Source: Herbaspirillum sp. 3R11 (GTDB taxonomy: Bacteria; Pseudomonadota; Gammaproteobacteria; Burkholderiales; Burkholderiaceae_D). From it: a stretch of DNA of 64,000 nucleotides. The stretch lies in the NCBI RefSeq assembly GCF_004563925.1, contig NZ_SPNJ01000006.1, forward strand, positions 332,237 to 396,236. The letters are read 5' to 3'. A model generated the notes under the pieces. It ran no database searches. It was not told the origin of the DNA and saw only the letters and a list, made by a program, of their open reading frames with translations. Position numbers and translations under genes: made by a program. Position 1 is the stretch's first letter, and every line of letters starts with the position of its first letter. Below are positions 30,321 through 40,214 of the stretch, in pieces.

Positions 30321-31916
30321 ATGACACTGCTCGGACATAACTATATCGGCGGCGGACGCAGCGGCGAAGGCGACGTCAAGTTGCTCAGCATCGCAGCGGC
30401 GACCGGCGAAGCGCATGCCGTACCGTTCCTGACCGCGACCGAAGCCGAAGTCAGCGCTGCGGTCGACGCCGCCAGCGCGGCCTATCCGGCTTATCGCGCT
30501 TTGCCTGCGGAAGCGCGTGCCAAATTCCTCGACGCCATCGCAGAAGAAATCGACGCCCTCGGCGACGACTTCATCGCGGAAGTCTCGCGTGAAACCGCCT
30601 TGCCTGCAGGTCGCCTGCAAGGCGAGCGCAGCCGCACCAGCAACCAGATGCGTTTGTTCGCCAAGGTCCTGCGCCGCGGCGATTTCTACGGTGCCCGCAT
30701 TGATACCGCTTTGCCGCAACGCCAGCCGCTACCGCGTCCCGATCTGCGTCAATACCGCATCGGCGTCGGTCCGGTGGCCGTGTTCGGCGCCAGCAATTTC
30801 CCATTGGCGTTCTCGGTGGCCGGCGGTGACACTGCCGCTGCACTGGCAGCCGGTTGCCCGGTCGTGTTTAAGGCGCACAGCGGCCATCTGATCACGTCGG
30901 AACTGGTGGCTGACGCCATTGAGCGCGCAGTCAAGCGCAGCGGCGTGCCGGCCGGCACCTTCAACATGATTTACGGCGATCGCGTCGGTGCGCAACTGGT
31001 CAAGAGCGCCGGCATCCAGGCGGTCGGTTTCACCGGTTCGCTGCGCGGCGGTCGTGCACTGTGCGACATGGCGGCAGCGCGTCCGCAACCGATCCCGGTG
31101 TTCGCCGAAATGTCGAGCATCAACCCGATCATCGTGTTGCCGCAAGCATTGGCGACACGCGGTGAAGCAATCGCCCGCGACCTGATCGGCTCGGTGGTGG
31201 TCGGCGTCGGCCAGTTGTGCACCAGCCCGGGCCTGGTGCTCGGCGTGCGTTCGCCGGAACTGACCAAGTTCATTGAACAACTGCGCGAAGCGACACTTGC
31301 ACAATCGCCCGCGACCATGCTCAACAGCGCCGGTCTGAAGACCTACGGCGGCGGTGTGGAACGCCTGAGCAAAGTCCCCGGCGTAGTCGTTCTTGCCGCC
31401 GGCGGCAGCAGCGAAACTCAAGCCGTGCCGCACCTGTTCAAGGCGGAAGCATCGGTGCTGTTCACCAAGGAAGCACCGCTGGAAGAAGAAGTGTTCGGCC
31501 CCGCGACCGTGATCGTCGAGCTGGAAAGCCGCGAACAACTGATCGACTTCGCCCGCAACATGCACGGTCAATTGACCGCGACTCTGCAAGCGCAACCGGA
31601 AGACCTGCGCGCTCACCAGGACCTGATCGCGCTGCTGGAACAAAAGGCCGGCCGTCTGCTGGTCAACGGTTTCCCGACCGGCGTCGAAGTCAGCGATGCA
31701 ATGGTGCACGGCGGCCCGTATCCGGCGACATCGGATTCCCGCGGTACCTCGGTAGGTACGCTGGCGATCGATCGCTTCCTGCGTCCGATCTGCTACCAGA
31801 ACTATCCGGACGAGTTGTTGCCGGCGGCACTGCAAAACAGCAATCCGCTCGGCCTGCTGCGTCTGGTTGACGGTGAGCCGACCAAGGCTGTGGTGAACGA
31901 TCCGCGTACTGCATAA
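30321..31916 (+). CDS. NADP-dependent aldehyde dehydrogenase, 2-oxoglutarate-semialdehyde type
   Basis: The 531-residue enzyme belongs to the aldehyde dehydrogenase branch that includes alpha-ketoglutaric semialdehyde (2,5-dioxopentanoate) dehydrogenases. Catalytic Cys300 lies in GQLCTSPGLV and general-base Glu263 in FAEMSSINP; the cofactor loop GFTGSLRGGRAL is clear. GGAGAACTATAAAA precedes the ATG. Enzymes of this branch serve pentose, glucarate and hydroxyproline breakdown, yet the partner here is an iron alcohol dehydrogenase, so the exact aldehyde is uncertain. It is probably in one operon with that gene and perhaps with the binding protein downstream. Confidence 0.88.
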   Translation: MTLLGHNYIGGGRSGEGDVKLLSIAAATGEAHAVPFLTATEAEVSAAVDAASAAYPAYRALPAEARAKFLDAIAEEIDALGDDFIAEVSRETALPAGRLQGERSRTSNQMRLFAKVLRRGDFYGARIDTALPQRQPLPRPDLRQYRIGVGPVAVFGASNFPLAFSVAGGDTAAALAAGCPVVFKAHSGHLITSELVADAIERAVKRSGVPAGTFNMIYGDRVGAQLVKSAGIQAVGFTGSLRGGRALCDMAAARPQPIPVFAEMSSINPIIVLPQALATRGEAIARDLIGSVVVGVGQLCTSPGLVLGVRSPELTKFIEQLREATLAQSPATMLNSAGLKTYGGGVERLSKVPGVVVLAAGGSSETQAVPHLFKAEASVLFTKEAPLEEEVFGPATVIVELESREQLIDFARNMHGQLTATLQAQPEDLRAHQDLIALLEQKAGRLLVNGFPTGVEVSDAMVHGGPYPATSDSRGTSVGTLAIDRFLRPICYQNYPDELLPAALQNSNPLGLLRLVDGEPTKAVVNDPRTA

Positions 31917-31937
31917 CAATTTGATTTGAACAGGGAG

Positions 31938-31966
31938 GCGGCGCGCAATTCCAGGTTGCGCGCCGC
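31938..31966 (+). promoter_or_regulatory. Very stable hairpin before the binding-protein gene
   Basis: GCGGCGCGCAA (31938-31948) and TTGCGCGCCGC (31956-31966) pair perfectly over 11 bases with a 7-base loop. No T-run follows, so it probably acts on mRNA stability or processing, letting the binding protein be made at a different level from the dehydrogenases. Confidence 0.5.
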
Positions 31967-31996
31967 GGCAGGACCATAACAACAGAGGAGACGGGT

Positions 31997-33211
31997 TTGA
32001 AAAAATTTCTGAAAATGGCGGCATTGTCCGCCGCGATGTCGGTTGCAATATCTGCGGCATTCAGCGGTAACGCCAATGCAGCCGGCGACACCATCAAGAT
32101 CGGCTTCATCACCGACTTGTCCGGCACCTATGCCGACATGGACGGCCAAGGCGGTATCGAAGCGATCAAGATGGCGATCGCCGATGCAGGCGGCACCATC
32201 AACGGCAAGAAGGTCGAATTCGTGTTCGCCGATCACCAGAACAAGGCCGACATCGCCGCCAACAAGGCGCGCGAATGGTTTGACCGCGACGGCGTCGACA
32301 TGCTGGTCGGCGGCGTGAACTCGGCAGCCAGCCTGGCCATGGGCAAAGTGGCCGGCGAAAAGAAAAAGGTCTTCATCTCGGTCGGTGCCGGCACCACTCG
32401 CCAGACCAATGAAGAATGCAATGCTTACACCGTCCAGTACGCCTACGACACCACGGCATTGGCGCGCGGCACCGGCGCTGCGATCACCAAGCAGGGCGGC
32501 AAGTCGTGGTACTTCGTGACGGCAGATTACGCCTTCGGCACCTCGCTTGAAAAAGACACCAGCGATGTCGTGAAGGCAGGCGGCGGCACCGTCGTTGGCC
32601 AGGTCCGTGCACCGCTGGCAACATCGGACTTCTCGTCCTTCCTGCTGCAGGCGCAAGCCTCCAAGGCGCAGATCCTGGGTCTGGCGGTTGCCGGCGGCGA
32701 CGTCATCAATGCCATCAAGGCAGCCAATGAATTCGGCGTGAACAAGACCATGAAGCTGGCCGGTTTGCTGATCTTCATCACCGACACGCACTCGCTGGGC
32801 CTGCAAGTCACGCAAGGCATGTACCTGACCGACGGCTGGTATTGGGACATGAACGACCAGTCGCGCGCATGGGGCAATCGCTACTTCGGCAAGATGAAGA
32901 AGATGCCGACCATGTTCCAGGCCGGTGACGCATCAGCCGTGGGCCAGTATCTGAAGGCGGTCAAGGCCGTGGGTAGCACTGATGCCGACAAGGTCATGGA
33001 TTACCTGCGCAAGAACAAGATCAACGATTTCTTCACCTCCAACGGCGTGGTCCGTCCGGATGGCCGCATGGTGCATGACATGTACCTGATGGAAGTGAAA
33101 AAGCCGTCCGAATCCAAGCGCCCATGGGATTACTACAAGCTGGTGCAGACGATTCCAGGCGACCAGGCGTACATGACCAAGGCCGAGTCGAAGTGCTCGC
33201 TGTGGAAGTGA
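31997..33211 (+). CDS. ABC transporter periplasmic binding protein, branched-chain amino acid type
   Basis: The 404-residue protein has a Sec signal peptide ending near GNANA (residue ~29) and the receptor-type periplasmic binding fold of the Leu/Ile/Val family (IKIGFITDLSGTYADMDGQGG). The start is TTG 31997 with GAGGAG at 31985-31990. No permease or ATPase gene is adjacent, so it is an orphan component that must work with a transporter encoded elsewhere. Its place behind two dehydrogenase genes suggests that it binds their substrate or a precursor; this is inference from position only. Confidence 0.9.
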   Translation: MKKFLKMAALSAAMSVAISAAFSGNANAAGDTIKIGFITDLSGTYADMDGQGGIEAIKMAIADAGGTINGKKVEFVFADHQNKADIAANKAREWFDRDGVDMLVGGVNSAASLAMGKVAGEKKKVFISVGAGTTRQTNEECNAYTVQYAYDTTALARGTGAAITKQGGKSWYFVTADYAFGTSLEKDTSDVVKAGGGTVVGQVRAPLATSDFSSFLLQAQASKAQILGLAVAGGDVINAIKAANEFGVNKTMKLAGLLIFITDTHSLGLQVTQGMYLTDGWYWDMNDQSRAWGNRYFGKMKKMPTMFQAGDASAVGQYLKAVKAVGSTDADKVMDYLRKNKINDFFTSNGVVRPDGRMVHDMYLMEVKKPSESKRPWDYYKLVQTIPGDQAYMTKAESKCSLWK

Positions 33212-33304
33212 TCGCAAGGACAGCAAAGACATAGCAAAGACAGTAAGGACAGATTTGAAGTAGCAACATTTCTGAGCAGAAGTCGGCGCAAGCCGATGCA
33301 TTTC

Positions 33305-33340
33305 AGCGCATCTCGACTCACGTCGGGGTGCGCTTTTTTT
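33305..33340 (+). terminator. Terminator after the orphan binding protein
   Basis: GCGCATCTCGA (33306-33316) pairs with TCGGGGTGCGC (33323-33333), with G-U pairs, and TTTTTTT follows. It ends the plus-strand dehydrogenase/binding-protein unit just before the convergent racemase gene. Confidence 0.75.
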
Positions 33341-34061
33341 ATGCGGCGTTCAGATTGTTTGCGCTGTCCTGCGTATGCCAATAGTTGATGCACACTTGCG
33401 CCAAGGCTTCGTTGGTGTCGACCGACAGCGCCAGCAGGGGAGAGTTGATGCGCGCAAGGCTGGTGGCGATTTCAGTACAGGCCAGCACCAGACGGGTTGC
33501 GCCGCGCGCCAGCAGACGTTTGCCGGCGGCCTCGAGCAGGCGACCGCCTTCTTCAAGCTTGCCGTGCTTGACGGCATAGCAGCCGGGCATGAACAGCTCG
33601 TCGAGTTCATCTGCCGTGTTGGCGACGTAGGGCCGCTGCAAGGCATCGAAACGATCCTGATACAGACGTGACTGCAAAGCGCCGCGCGTGGCCAGCAAGC
33701 CGATGACTTCGCTGGTCTCGCCCAATTGTGCAAGGGTGGCGTCGACGATATGGAACAAGGGCGCTGCGCTCGCTGCGGCCAGCTCATCGAACCAATGATG
33801 CGCGGTGTTGCAGGGGATGGCGATGCGCGTCGCGCCGGCTGCATTGAGCACGGCGATGCCTTGCAACATCGCCGGCAAGGGCGACGGTCCGCCACGTGAC
33901 AGCGCGAGCTGGCGATCCGGGATTTGCGACACGTTCCACAGCAGCGTCGGGATGTGCTGCTGCTCGGTCTCGACATGATTCAACTCCAGCAGCTTGTGTG
34001 CAAAATCCACCGCCGCCAGCGGCCCCATGCCGCCCAGCACGCCAAGCAAAGCTGTACTCAT
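33339..34061 (-). CDS. Aspartate/glutamate racemase family protein
   Basis: The 240-residue protein has the RacX/YgeA-type aspartate-racemase fold. The two catalytic cysteines are visible as Cys84 in IPCNTAHHW and Cys195 in LACTEI, and the start LGVLGGMGPLAAVDF is typical of the family. Its start overlaps the end of the ATP-binding gene by 4 bases, so it is the last gene of the ABC operon. Members act on Asp, Glu or other amino acids; the linked taurine-type transporter suggests that the imported compound has a racemisable centre, but this is not shown. Confidence 0.88.
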   Translation of the reverse strand: MSTALLGVLGGMGPLAAVDFAHKLLELNHVETEQQHIPTLLWNVSQIPDRQLALSRGGPSPLPAMLQGIAVLNAAGATRIAIPCNTAHHWFDELAAASAAPLFHIVDATLAQLGETSEVIGLLATRGALQSRLYQDRFDALQRPYVANTADELDELFMPGCYAVKHGKLEEGGRLLEAAGKRLLARGATRLVLACTEIATSLARINSPLLALSVDTNEALAQVCINYWHTQDSANNLNAA

Positions 34062-34870
34062 GCGCCGATACCGGCCATGCTCTTGCGCGCTTCCTCCCGC
34101 ACGATGTGCAGGATCTTTTGCTTGAGCGCGCCGTAGCCGGCGTCGGCCACCAGCAATTCGACGTCGCGCGGACGCGGGAAGGGCAGTTTGAATTCCGCAC
34201 AGATGCGGCCCGGGCGCGCCGACATCACCAGCACGCGATCAGCCAGGAACAGGGCTTCATCGACGTCGTGCGTGATGAACAGGATGGTGGTGCCGGTGGT
34301 CTGCCAGACGCTGGTCAGCAGCTCTTGCATCATGAGTCGCGTCTGTGCGTCGAGCGCGCCGAACGGTTCGTCCATCAGCAGGATTTCCGGATTGGGCAGC
34401 CAGGCGCGTGCGAGCGCGGCGCGCTGGCGCATGCCGCCCGACAATTGCCACGGCATGTGATGCTGGAAATCCTGCAAGCCGACCAGGCGCAGATAGCGCT
34501 CGGCTTCAGGCAGATAGACGGACTTCCTGACGCCGGCCATGCGCGGACCGAAGGTCACGTTGTCGAGCACGGACAGCCACGGGAACAGCGTCGGCTGCTG
34601 GAACACCACGCCGCGTTCCGGACCGGGTTTGTTGACCGCGACGCCGTCGAGCAGGATGGCGCCTTCGTCGGCTTGTTCGAAACCGGCGATCAGGTTGAGG
34701 ATGGTCGATTTGCCGCAGCCCGACGGGCCCAGCAGGCAGACCAGTTCACCCTGTTCCAGCTCCAGTGAAATATCCGACAACACCGGCGTGGCCGCCTGTT
34801 TGCCGGAGGTGAAACTCTTGCTGATGCCGGCCAGCCGCACGCGGGCGGGCAGTTGTGCAATCTGGTTCAT
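34058..34870 (-). CDS. ABC importer ATP-binding protein, taurine/sulfonate type
   Basis: The 270-residue ATPase belongs to the TauB/SsuB/NrtD group. Walker A is LLGPSGCGKST, the signature LSGGMRQRAALARAW, and Walker B ILLMDEPFGALD, followed by the switch histidine in ITHDVDEALFLADR. It works with the permease encoded 16 bases upstream on this strand and with the binding protein beyond it. The 4-base overlap with the racemase gene indicates coupled translation. Confidence 0.92.
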   Translation of the reverse strand: MNQIAQLPARVRLAGISKSFTSGKQAATPVLSDISLELEQGELVCLLGPSGCGKSTILNLIAGFEQADEGAILLDGVAVNKPGPERGVVFQQPTLFPWLSVLDNVTFGPRMAGVRKSVYLPEAERYLRLVGLQDFQHHMPWQLSGGMRQRAALARAWLPNPEILLMDEPFGALDAQTRLMMQELLTSVWQTTGTTILFITHDVDEALFLADRVLVMSARPGRICAEFKLPFPRPRDVELLVADAGYGALKQKILHIVREEARKSMAGIGA

Positions 34871-34886
34871 AGCTTACTTAGCTTCA

Positions 34887-35702
34887 TCATGAATCGCGTC
34901 CCGCCCAAGGTACAAAGGCGCGCTGCAGCAGCACCAGCGCGAGGTCGAACAGATAGCCGATGATGCCCAGCAACAGGATGCCGAGCATCACCACGTCGGT
35001 GCGCAAATAGGTGCCGGCGTTGATCACCATCCAGCCGAGGCCGGAGTTGGCGGCCACCATTTCGGCGGCGATCAGCGAAGTCCAGCCGATGCCGATCGAC
35101 AGGCGCACGCCGGTGAAAATTTCCGGCAAGGCATTCGGCAACACCACGCGCGTAAACAGCTGGTAGCGATTGGCGCCCAGCGTCTGTGCCGCGCGCAGGC
35201 GGTTCTTGTTGACGCCGACGGCGGCAGCGGCGGCGCTGACCACCACGCTGAGGAAGCAGGAGATGAAGATCAGGAAAAACTTGGAGCCTTCGTCAATGCC
35301 GAACCACACCACCGTCAACGGAATCAGCGCAATCTTCGGCAACGGCCGCAGGAATTGCACGAACGGTTCCAACACTGCGCTGACCGGTTGCGACAAGCCC
35401 ATCGCCAGCCCCAGCGGAATGCCTGCGGCGATGGCGGCGGCGAACGCTACCGTCGCGCGCAGCACGCTCACGAGGATGTGCTGCCACAGCGAGACCTGGC
35501 GATAGCCGTCGGCCAGGATGTCGACCGTGGTCTGGAAGATTTCGCTCGGCGGCGGCAGCAGCAGCGGATCGATCCAGTGCAGGCTGCCGGACAACTGCCA
35601 CACGCCCAGCACCAGCGCCACGGCGGCGGTGCTGACGGCGGCGCGTTTGGCCGGACCCATACCGAGATCAAGGCCGGTATGGCGGCTTGCCTGCGCCGTC
35701 AT
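34887..35702 (-). CDS. ABC importer permease, TauC/SsuC type
   Basis: This 271-residue inner-membrane protein has about six hydrophobic helices and the binding-protein-dependent permease signature in the stretch ALPEIFTGVRLSIGIGWTSL, which contacts the ATPase. The N-terminus (TGLDLGMGPAKRAAV) is cytoplasmic. It lies between the ATPase and the binding-protein genes of the same strand with short gaps, so the three form one transporter. Confidence 0.92.
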   Translation of the reverse strand: MTAQASRHTGLDLGMGPAKRAAVSTAAVALVLGVWQLSGSLHWIDPLLLPPPSEIFQTTVDILADGYRQVSLWQHILVSVLRATVAFAAAIAAGIPLGLAMGLSQPVSAVLEPFVQFLRPLPKIALIPLTVVWFGIDEGSKFFLIFISCFLSVVVSAAAAAVGVNKNRLRAAQTLGANRYQLFTRVVLPNALPEIFTGVRLSIGIGWTSLIAAEMVAANSGLGWMVINAGTYLRTDVVMLGILLLGIIGYLFDLALVLLQRAFVPWAGRDS

Positions 35703-35745
35703 GGGCGGGCTCCGCTTGCTTGCGGTGTGACGTGGCGCGTGGACA

Positions 35746-36777
35746 TTACTTGGCGACGGCCTGTTTCAGGTAGCTGGTGTTGATGGCCGGTGCAAACGAT
35801 TCCGGCACGTCGCTCTTGCGCAGGTCGCCGATTTCCACGAGGAAGTTGGCGGTGTCCTTGGCGGCCTTGGCGATGCCCGAGGTCGGCGTGGTGGCGCCGT
35901 TGCCGAGGTAGGACGGGGTCAGCTGCTCGGTGCTGGATGGATATTCCAGGCCGGTCAGCACGCTGCGTGCGGTTTCAAACGGGATGTCGAGATGCTTGGC
36001 GATCAGTTGCGCGGAACCGTCCGGATCCTTCTTGTACTGGTCGACTTTTTCCTGGTAGGTGCGCAGGAACTTCACGACCAGCTGCGGATACTTGTCGGCG
36101 AATTCCTTGCGAACGACGAAGTTGTTGTAGACCAGGTAACCGTCTTTTTGCAGCTGCTTGGTGACGAAGATTTCGTGACCGCCGTCAGCTTCGAACTGTT
36201 GCGTGAACGGGCCCCAGACATAGGCTGCGTCGATGTCGCCGCGCTTCCATGCGGCGACCTGGTCGGCCGGCTTCAGCGGCACCAGGCGGATCTTGGATTT
36301 GTCGAGACGGTTGACCTTGATGGCCAGTTCCAGCGCATATTGCGCGGTCGAGTTGGGCGGATAGGCGACGGTCTTGCCTTCGATGTCCTTGATCGAATTG
36401 ATGTTCTTGCTCTTGCGGCCGATCAGGCGTTCGCTGGTGGCGATGACTTCGGGCACGCTGATGATTTCAATCGGCAGCTTGCGCGCGATGCCGGCAACAG
36501 CGGGGCTGGAGCCGAAGCGGGCGATGTCGATTTCCTTGGCGGCGAACAGCGACAGCACGTCGGCGCCGGTGGCGAACGGAATCCATTTCACCGGTGCGCC
36601 GAAGGATTTGTCGAAGGACTTGTCGATCTTGCCGAGGATCCAGACGCGCGGTCCGCCGGCCCAGGCGAAGCGGACTTCCTGCGGTACGTCTTCGGCATGG
36701 GCAAGGCCTGCACCGAGTGTGGTGATGATGAGCGCCGCAGCGGCAGCGAGCTTCTTGAAGAGAGTATGCGATGTCAT
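35746..36777 (-). CDS. Taurine-type ABC transporter substrate-binding protein
   Basis: The 343-residue protein has a signal peptide ending AGLAHA (residue ~28) and aligns by eye with TauA: GSSPAVAGIARKLPIEI and AAWKRGDIDAAYVWGPF match TauA at ligand-proximal positions. It is the first gene of a four-gene minus-strand operon (binding protein, permease, ATPase, racemase). No taurine dioxygenase, sulfonate monooxygenase or taurine dehydrogenase gene is adjacent, so the ligand could be a different sulfonate or an amino acid. The AT-rich stretch near 36870-36910 is where its promoter would lie. Confidence 0.88.
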   Translation of the reverse strand: MTSHTLFKKLAAAAALIITTLGAGLAHAEDVPQEVRFAWAGGPRVWILGKIDKSFDKSFGAPVKWIPFATGADVLSLFAAKEIDIARFGSSPAVAGIARKLPIEIISVPEVIATSERLIGRKSKNINSIKDIEGKTVAYPPNSTAQYALELAIKVNRLDKSKIRLVPLKPADQVAAWKRGDIDAAYVWGPFTQQFEADGGHEIFVTKQLQKDGYLVYNNFVVRKEFADKYPQLVVKFLRTYQEKVDQYKKDPDGSAQLIAKHLDIPFETARSVLTGLEYPSSTEQLTPSYLGNGATTPTSGIAKAAKDTANFLVEIGDLRKSDVPESFAPAINTSYLKQAVAK

Positions 36778-37041
36778 TTCCCGACCCCGTTTTATTGTTG
36801 AGCGATGGGCGCGCAGGAAAGTAAAAATACGCGCGCCAAAAGAATCGGAGCCCGAACGGACTCCGTATTTCGCAGACTATAAAGAGTCCGGCGACTTTGT
36901 AAAAATACCAATTCAGAGATTGCATATCCGGATTTCGACTAAGCGCGTCGGCGTGTGGAAAATCCGCAGTGGGAGGTAGGAAAAGAGGAGAAGGCGCGGC
37001 GTCACGCTGAAGGCGACGCCGGCGGGATTGCTTTTACCGCT

Positions 37042-38064
<1,023 letters not shown>

Positions 38065-38214
38065 CTAAACCGCAAAGGAAGGCTGCTACGGGCAGACGGC
38101 TGGCGCTATCGGCCAGCCTTCGCGCCATGATGTTGCCGGCCTTTTAACTGCGGACAAATTTAAACAATTTCAATTAAAAAATAGTCAAAAGACGATAATT
38201 AAAAAATCGATTCG

Positions 38215-38365
38215 TCCTCTGAAACTTTTCTCCCGGGAGGGGTTCTGACGCATAGGCAATGTATGTTGCCTCCCGCTTCCCCTTCCCTCCCTGAGCGGGG
38301 CTCATCGTGCAAACGATAGGCGTTTGCCCTGGAAAGGTTTCCCCCCTTCCAGGGCATTTTTATTT
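38215..38365 (+). ncRNA. Candidate small RNA between hemB and engB
   Basis: The 343-base gap 38053-38395 has no protein gene; both flanking genes are on the minus strand. Its left part (38150-38210) is AT-rich and promoter-like, with GATAAT at 38194-38199. The right part can fold into CTCCCGGGAG (38230-38239), AGGCAA/TTGCCT (38254-38259 and 38266-38271) and ATCGT/ACGAT (38304-38308 and 38313-38317), then a perfect plus-strand terminator. A plus-strand terminator with no plus gene before it is the main evidence. No known RNA family was recognised and no strong -35 box was found; the exact 5' end is a guess. Confidence 0.4.
38325..38365 (+). terminator. Plus-strand intrinsic terminator
   Basis: TGCCCTGGAA (38325-38334) and TTCCAGGGCA (38347-38356) form a perfect 10-base-pair stem with a pyrimidine-rich loop, followed by TTTTTATTT. 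Read on the minus strand it lacks a T-run, so it does not look like the engB terminator. Confidence 0.75.
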
Positions 38366-38395
38366 GCGCTCGTACTTTCGCTGTTAATTGCGCTA

Positions 38396-39130
38396 TTAAT
38401 TCTCTTCGTTGCCGATGTCGTCGGGACCATTCGTTGCATCCCCGTCGGTATCTTCAGAATCTTCGTCATTCGACAATCCCGCCAATTCCAGAATCTTGTC
38501 GTTGGCCTCTTCGAGGCCGGTGCGCTTGAGCGCGGAAAACAATTGCGCCGTGAACGGAAACGGCTGGCCGTTTGCATCGACGTAGCTGGACAGGAACGTG
38601 TGCGCCTGGCGCAATGCATTGGTAGCATCGTTGCGGTTGAGTTTGTCGGCTTTGCTGAGGATGCAATGCAGCGGCTTGCCGGTGGGCGCAAACCATTCCA
38701 CCATCTGGATATCGAGTTCGGTAAAAGGCCGGCGCGAGTCGACGATCATCACCAGCGCAGCGAGCTGGTCGCGGCGGCGCACATAGTCGCCCAGCAGTTC
38801 CTGCCAGTGCAGCTTGGCCGACCCGGACACCTGGGCGTAGCCGTAACCGGGCAAGTCGACCAGCAGGGCGCGGATTTCTTCCACTTTTGTCTCATCTTTG
38901 CGATGCTGCGCTATATGCGCGCCGCCGATCGAGAAATAGTTGATATGCTGTGTGCGTCCTGGCGTTTTCGATGCAAAAGCCAACTTTTTTTGATTGCACA
39001 GTACGTTGATGGCCGTGGATTTGCCGGCATTGGAGCGGCCTGCAAAGGCGATCTCCGGTACCTGAGTATTTGGCAAATCACGGAGATGATTCACCGTGGT
39101 GAAGAAGCGGGCTTGCCAAAGTTGGGACAT
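38396..39130 (-). CDS. engB: Ribosome-biogenesis GTP-binding protein YsxC/EngB
   Basis: EngB is an essential small GTPase of 50S assembly. From ATG 39130 the 244-residue protein starts [20 protein letters not shown]; the P-loop is GRSNAGKS (31-38), the switch-II motif DLPGYGYA (92-99), and [10 protein letters not shown] holds the guanine specificity motif. ATG 39148 is an alternative start, and neither has a clear ribosome site. The last ~25 residues form an Asp/Glu/Asn-rich tail beyond the E. coli protein's length. Confidence 0.92.
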   Translation of the reverse strand: MSQLWQARFFTTVNHLRDLPNTQVPEIAFAGRSNAGKSTAINVLCNQKKLAFASKTPGRTQHINYFSIGGAHIAQHRKDETKVEEIRALLVDLPGYGYAQVSGSAKLHWQELLGDYVRRRDQLAALVMIVDSRRPFTELDIQMVEWFAPTGKPLHCILSKADKLNRNDATNALRQAHTFLSSYVDANGQPFPFTAQLFSALKRTGLEEANDKILELAGLSNDEDSEDTDGDATNGPDDIGNEEN

Positions 39131-39328
39131 AGTAGGAGGAAAATGCATTGAAAGTGGGCAAAAATGCCGAAAAGCTATTGTACAATAAGGGGTTGTCTCT
39201 TGTTGTGTTGTACTGGGGGAAACACTTTTCGGCTGTGCATTTTCAAGCGTGCCTGAAAAGTTAGGGAAAGAGGAATCGCGTCGCCAACCTGGCAATTTAT
39301 TATCACAATCAAGTCTCAGGGTGTTTGA

Positions 39329-39997
39329 ATGAATCGTGCCTTTTCGCCGTTGTTGAAATCCTTATTCATTGCAATGCTGGCGGTATCTTCCGCAGCATTT
39401 GCAGCCGAAGAAAAAAAACCCGAGCCAGTCGCCAAGGTTGATCCGGCCAAAGGCGAAGCGCTCTATACCAACGGCGACGCGGCGCGCAACATCACCGCCT
39501 GCGTTTCCTGTCATGGCGCCGCGGGCAATTCGACCATTACCGCCAATCCGCGCCTGGCGGGCCAGCATACCGCCTACATCGTCAAGCAATTGACCGATTT
39601 CCGCGCCGCCGGCCGCAGCAACCCCATCATGTCGCCGCTGGCCAAGGCCTTGTCGGATGATGACGTGAAGAACATCGCCGCCTACCTCAACGCCCAGGCC
39701 CCGAAGCCGGGCGCCGCCAAGAGCAAGGACACCCTTGAACTCGGCAAGCAGATCTGGCGCGGCGGCATCGCCTCCAAGAACGTTCCGGCCTGCGCCGGTT
39801 GCCACAGCCCGAACGGCGCCGGCATCCCTGCACAGTATCCGCGTCTGGCCGGCCAGCACCAGGATTACACGGTGACCGAATTGACAGCCTTCCGCGGCGG
39901 CACGCGCAGCAACAGCCCGCAGATGACGACCATTGCGGACCGCCTGTCGGACAAGGAAATCAAGGCTGTGGCAGACTACATCGCCGGCCTGAAGTAA
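39329..39997 (+). CDS. Dihaem cytochrome c4
   Basis: The 222-residue periplasmic protein has a signal peptide ending SAAFAA (residue ~26) and two CxxCH haem sites, Cys58-His62 (CVSCHG) and Cys155-His159 (CAGCHS), in a duplicated class I cytochrome fold with matching [16 protein letters not shown] stretches. Met101 and a methionine in [11 protein letters not shown] are likely axial ligands. Cytochrome c4 feeds electrons to terminal oxidases. It lies just before the cytochrome c maturation genes resB and ccsA, a fitting neighbourhood. Confidence 0.93.
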   Translation: MNRAFSPLLKSLFIAMLAVSSAAFAAEEKKPEPVAKVDPAKGEALYTNGDAARNITACVSCHGAAGNSTITANPRLAGQHTAYIVKQLTDFRAAGRSNPIMSPLAKALSDDDVKNIAAYLNAQAPKPGAAKSKDTLELGKQIWRGGIASKNVPACAGCHSPNGAGIPAQYPRLAGQHQDYTVTELTAFRGGTRSNSPQMTTIADRLSDKEIKAVADYIAGLK

Positions 39998-40061
39998 AGA
40001 ATCCGTTTTAAAGAATCAGTTGTAAAAATCCGATGTAAAAATTCGGTCGCAACAAATTGGA

Positions 40062-40089
40062 GGGGGTGGCTGCGAAGCCGCCCCTTTTT
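40062..40089 (+). terminator. Terminator after cytochrome c4
   Basis: GGGGTGGCT (40063-40071) and AGCCGCCCC (40076-40084) pair around a GCGA tetraloop, followed by TTTTT. It ends the cytochrome gene before resB. Confidence 0.75.
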
Positions 40090-40214
40090 GCATTTCCGTC
40101 TTGCCAGGCCAACTCACCCCGGCAGGCGAGGCAGCCGCTGAGAACTGCACCGCAGAAAACTGCACCGCAAGCAGCAACGACAAGCACCATCGAGCATCGA
40201 TAAAGGTAGCACTT

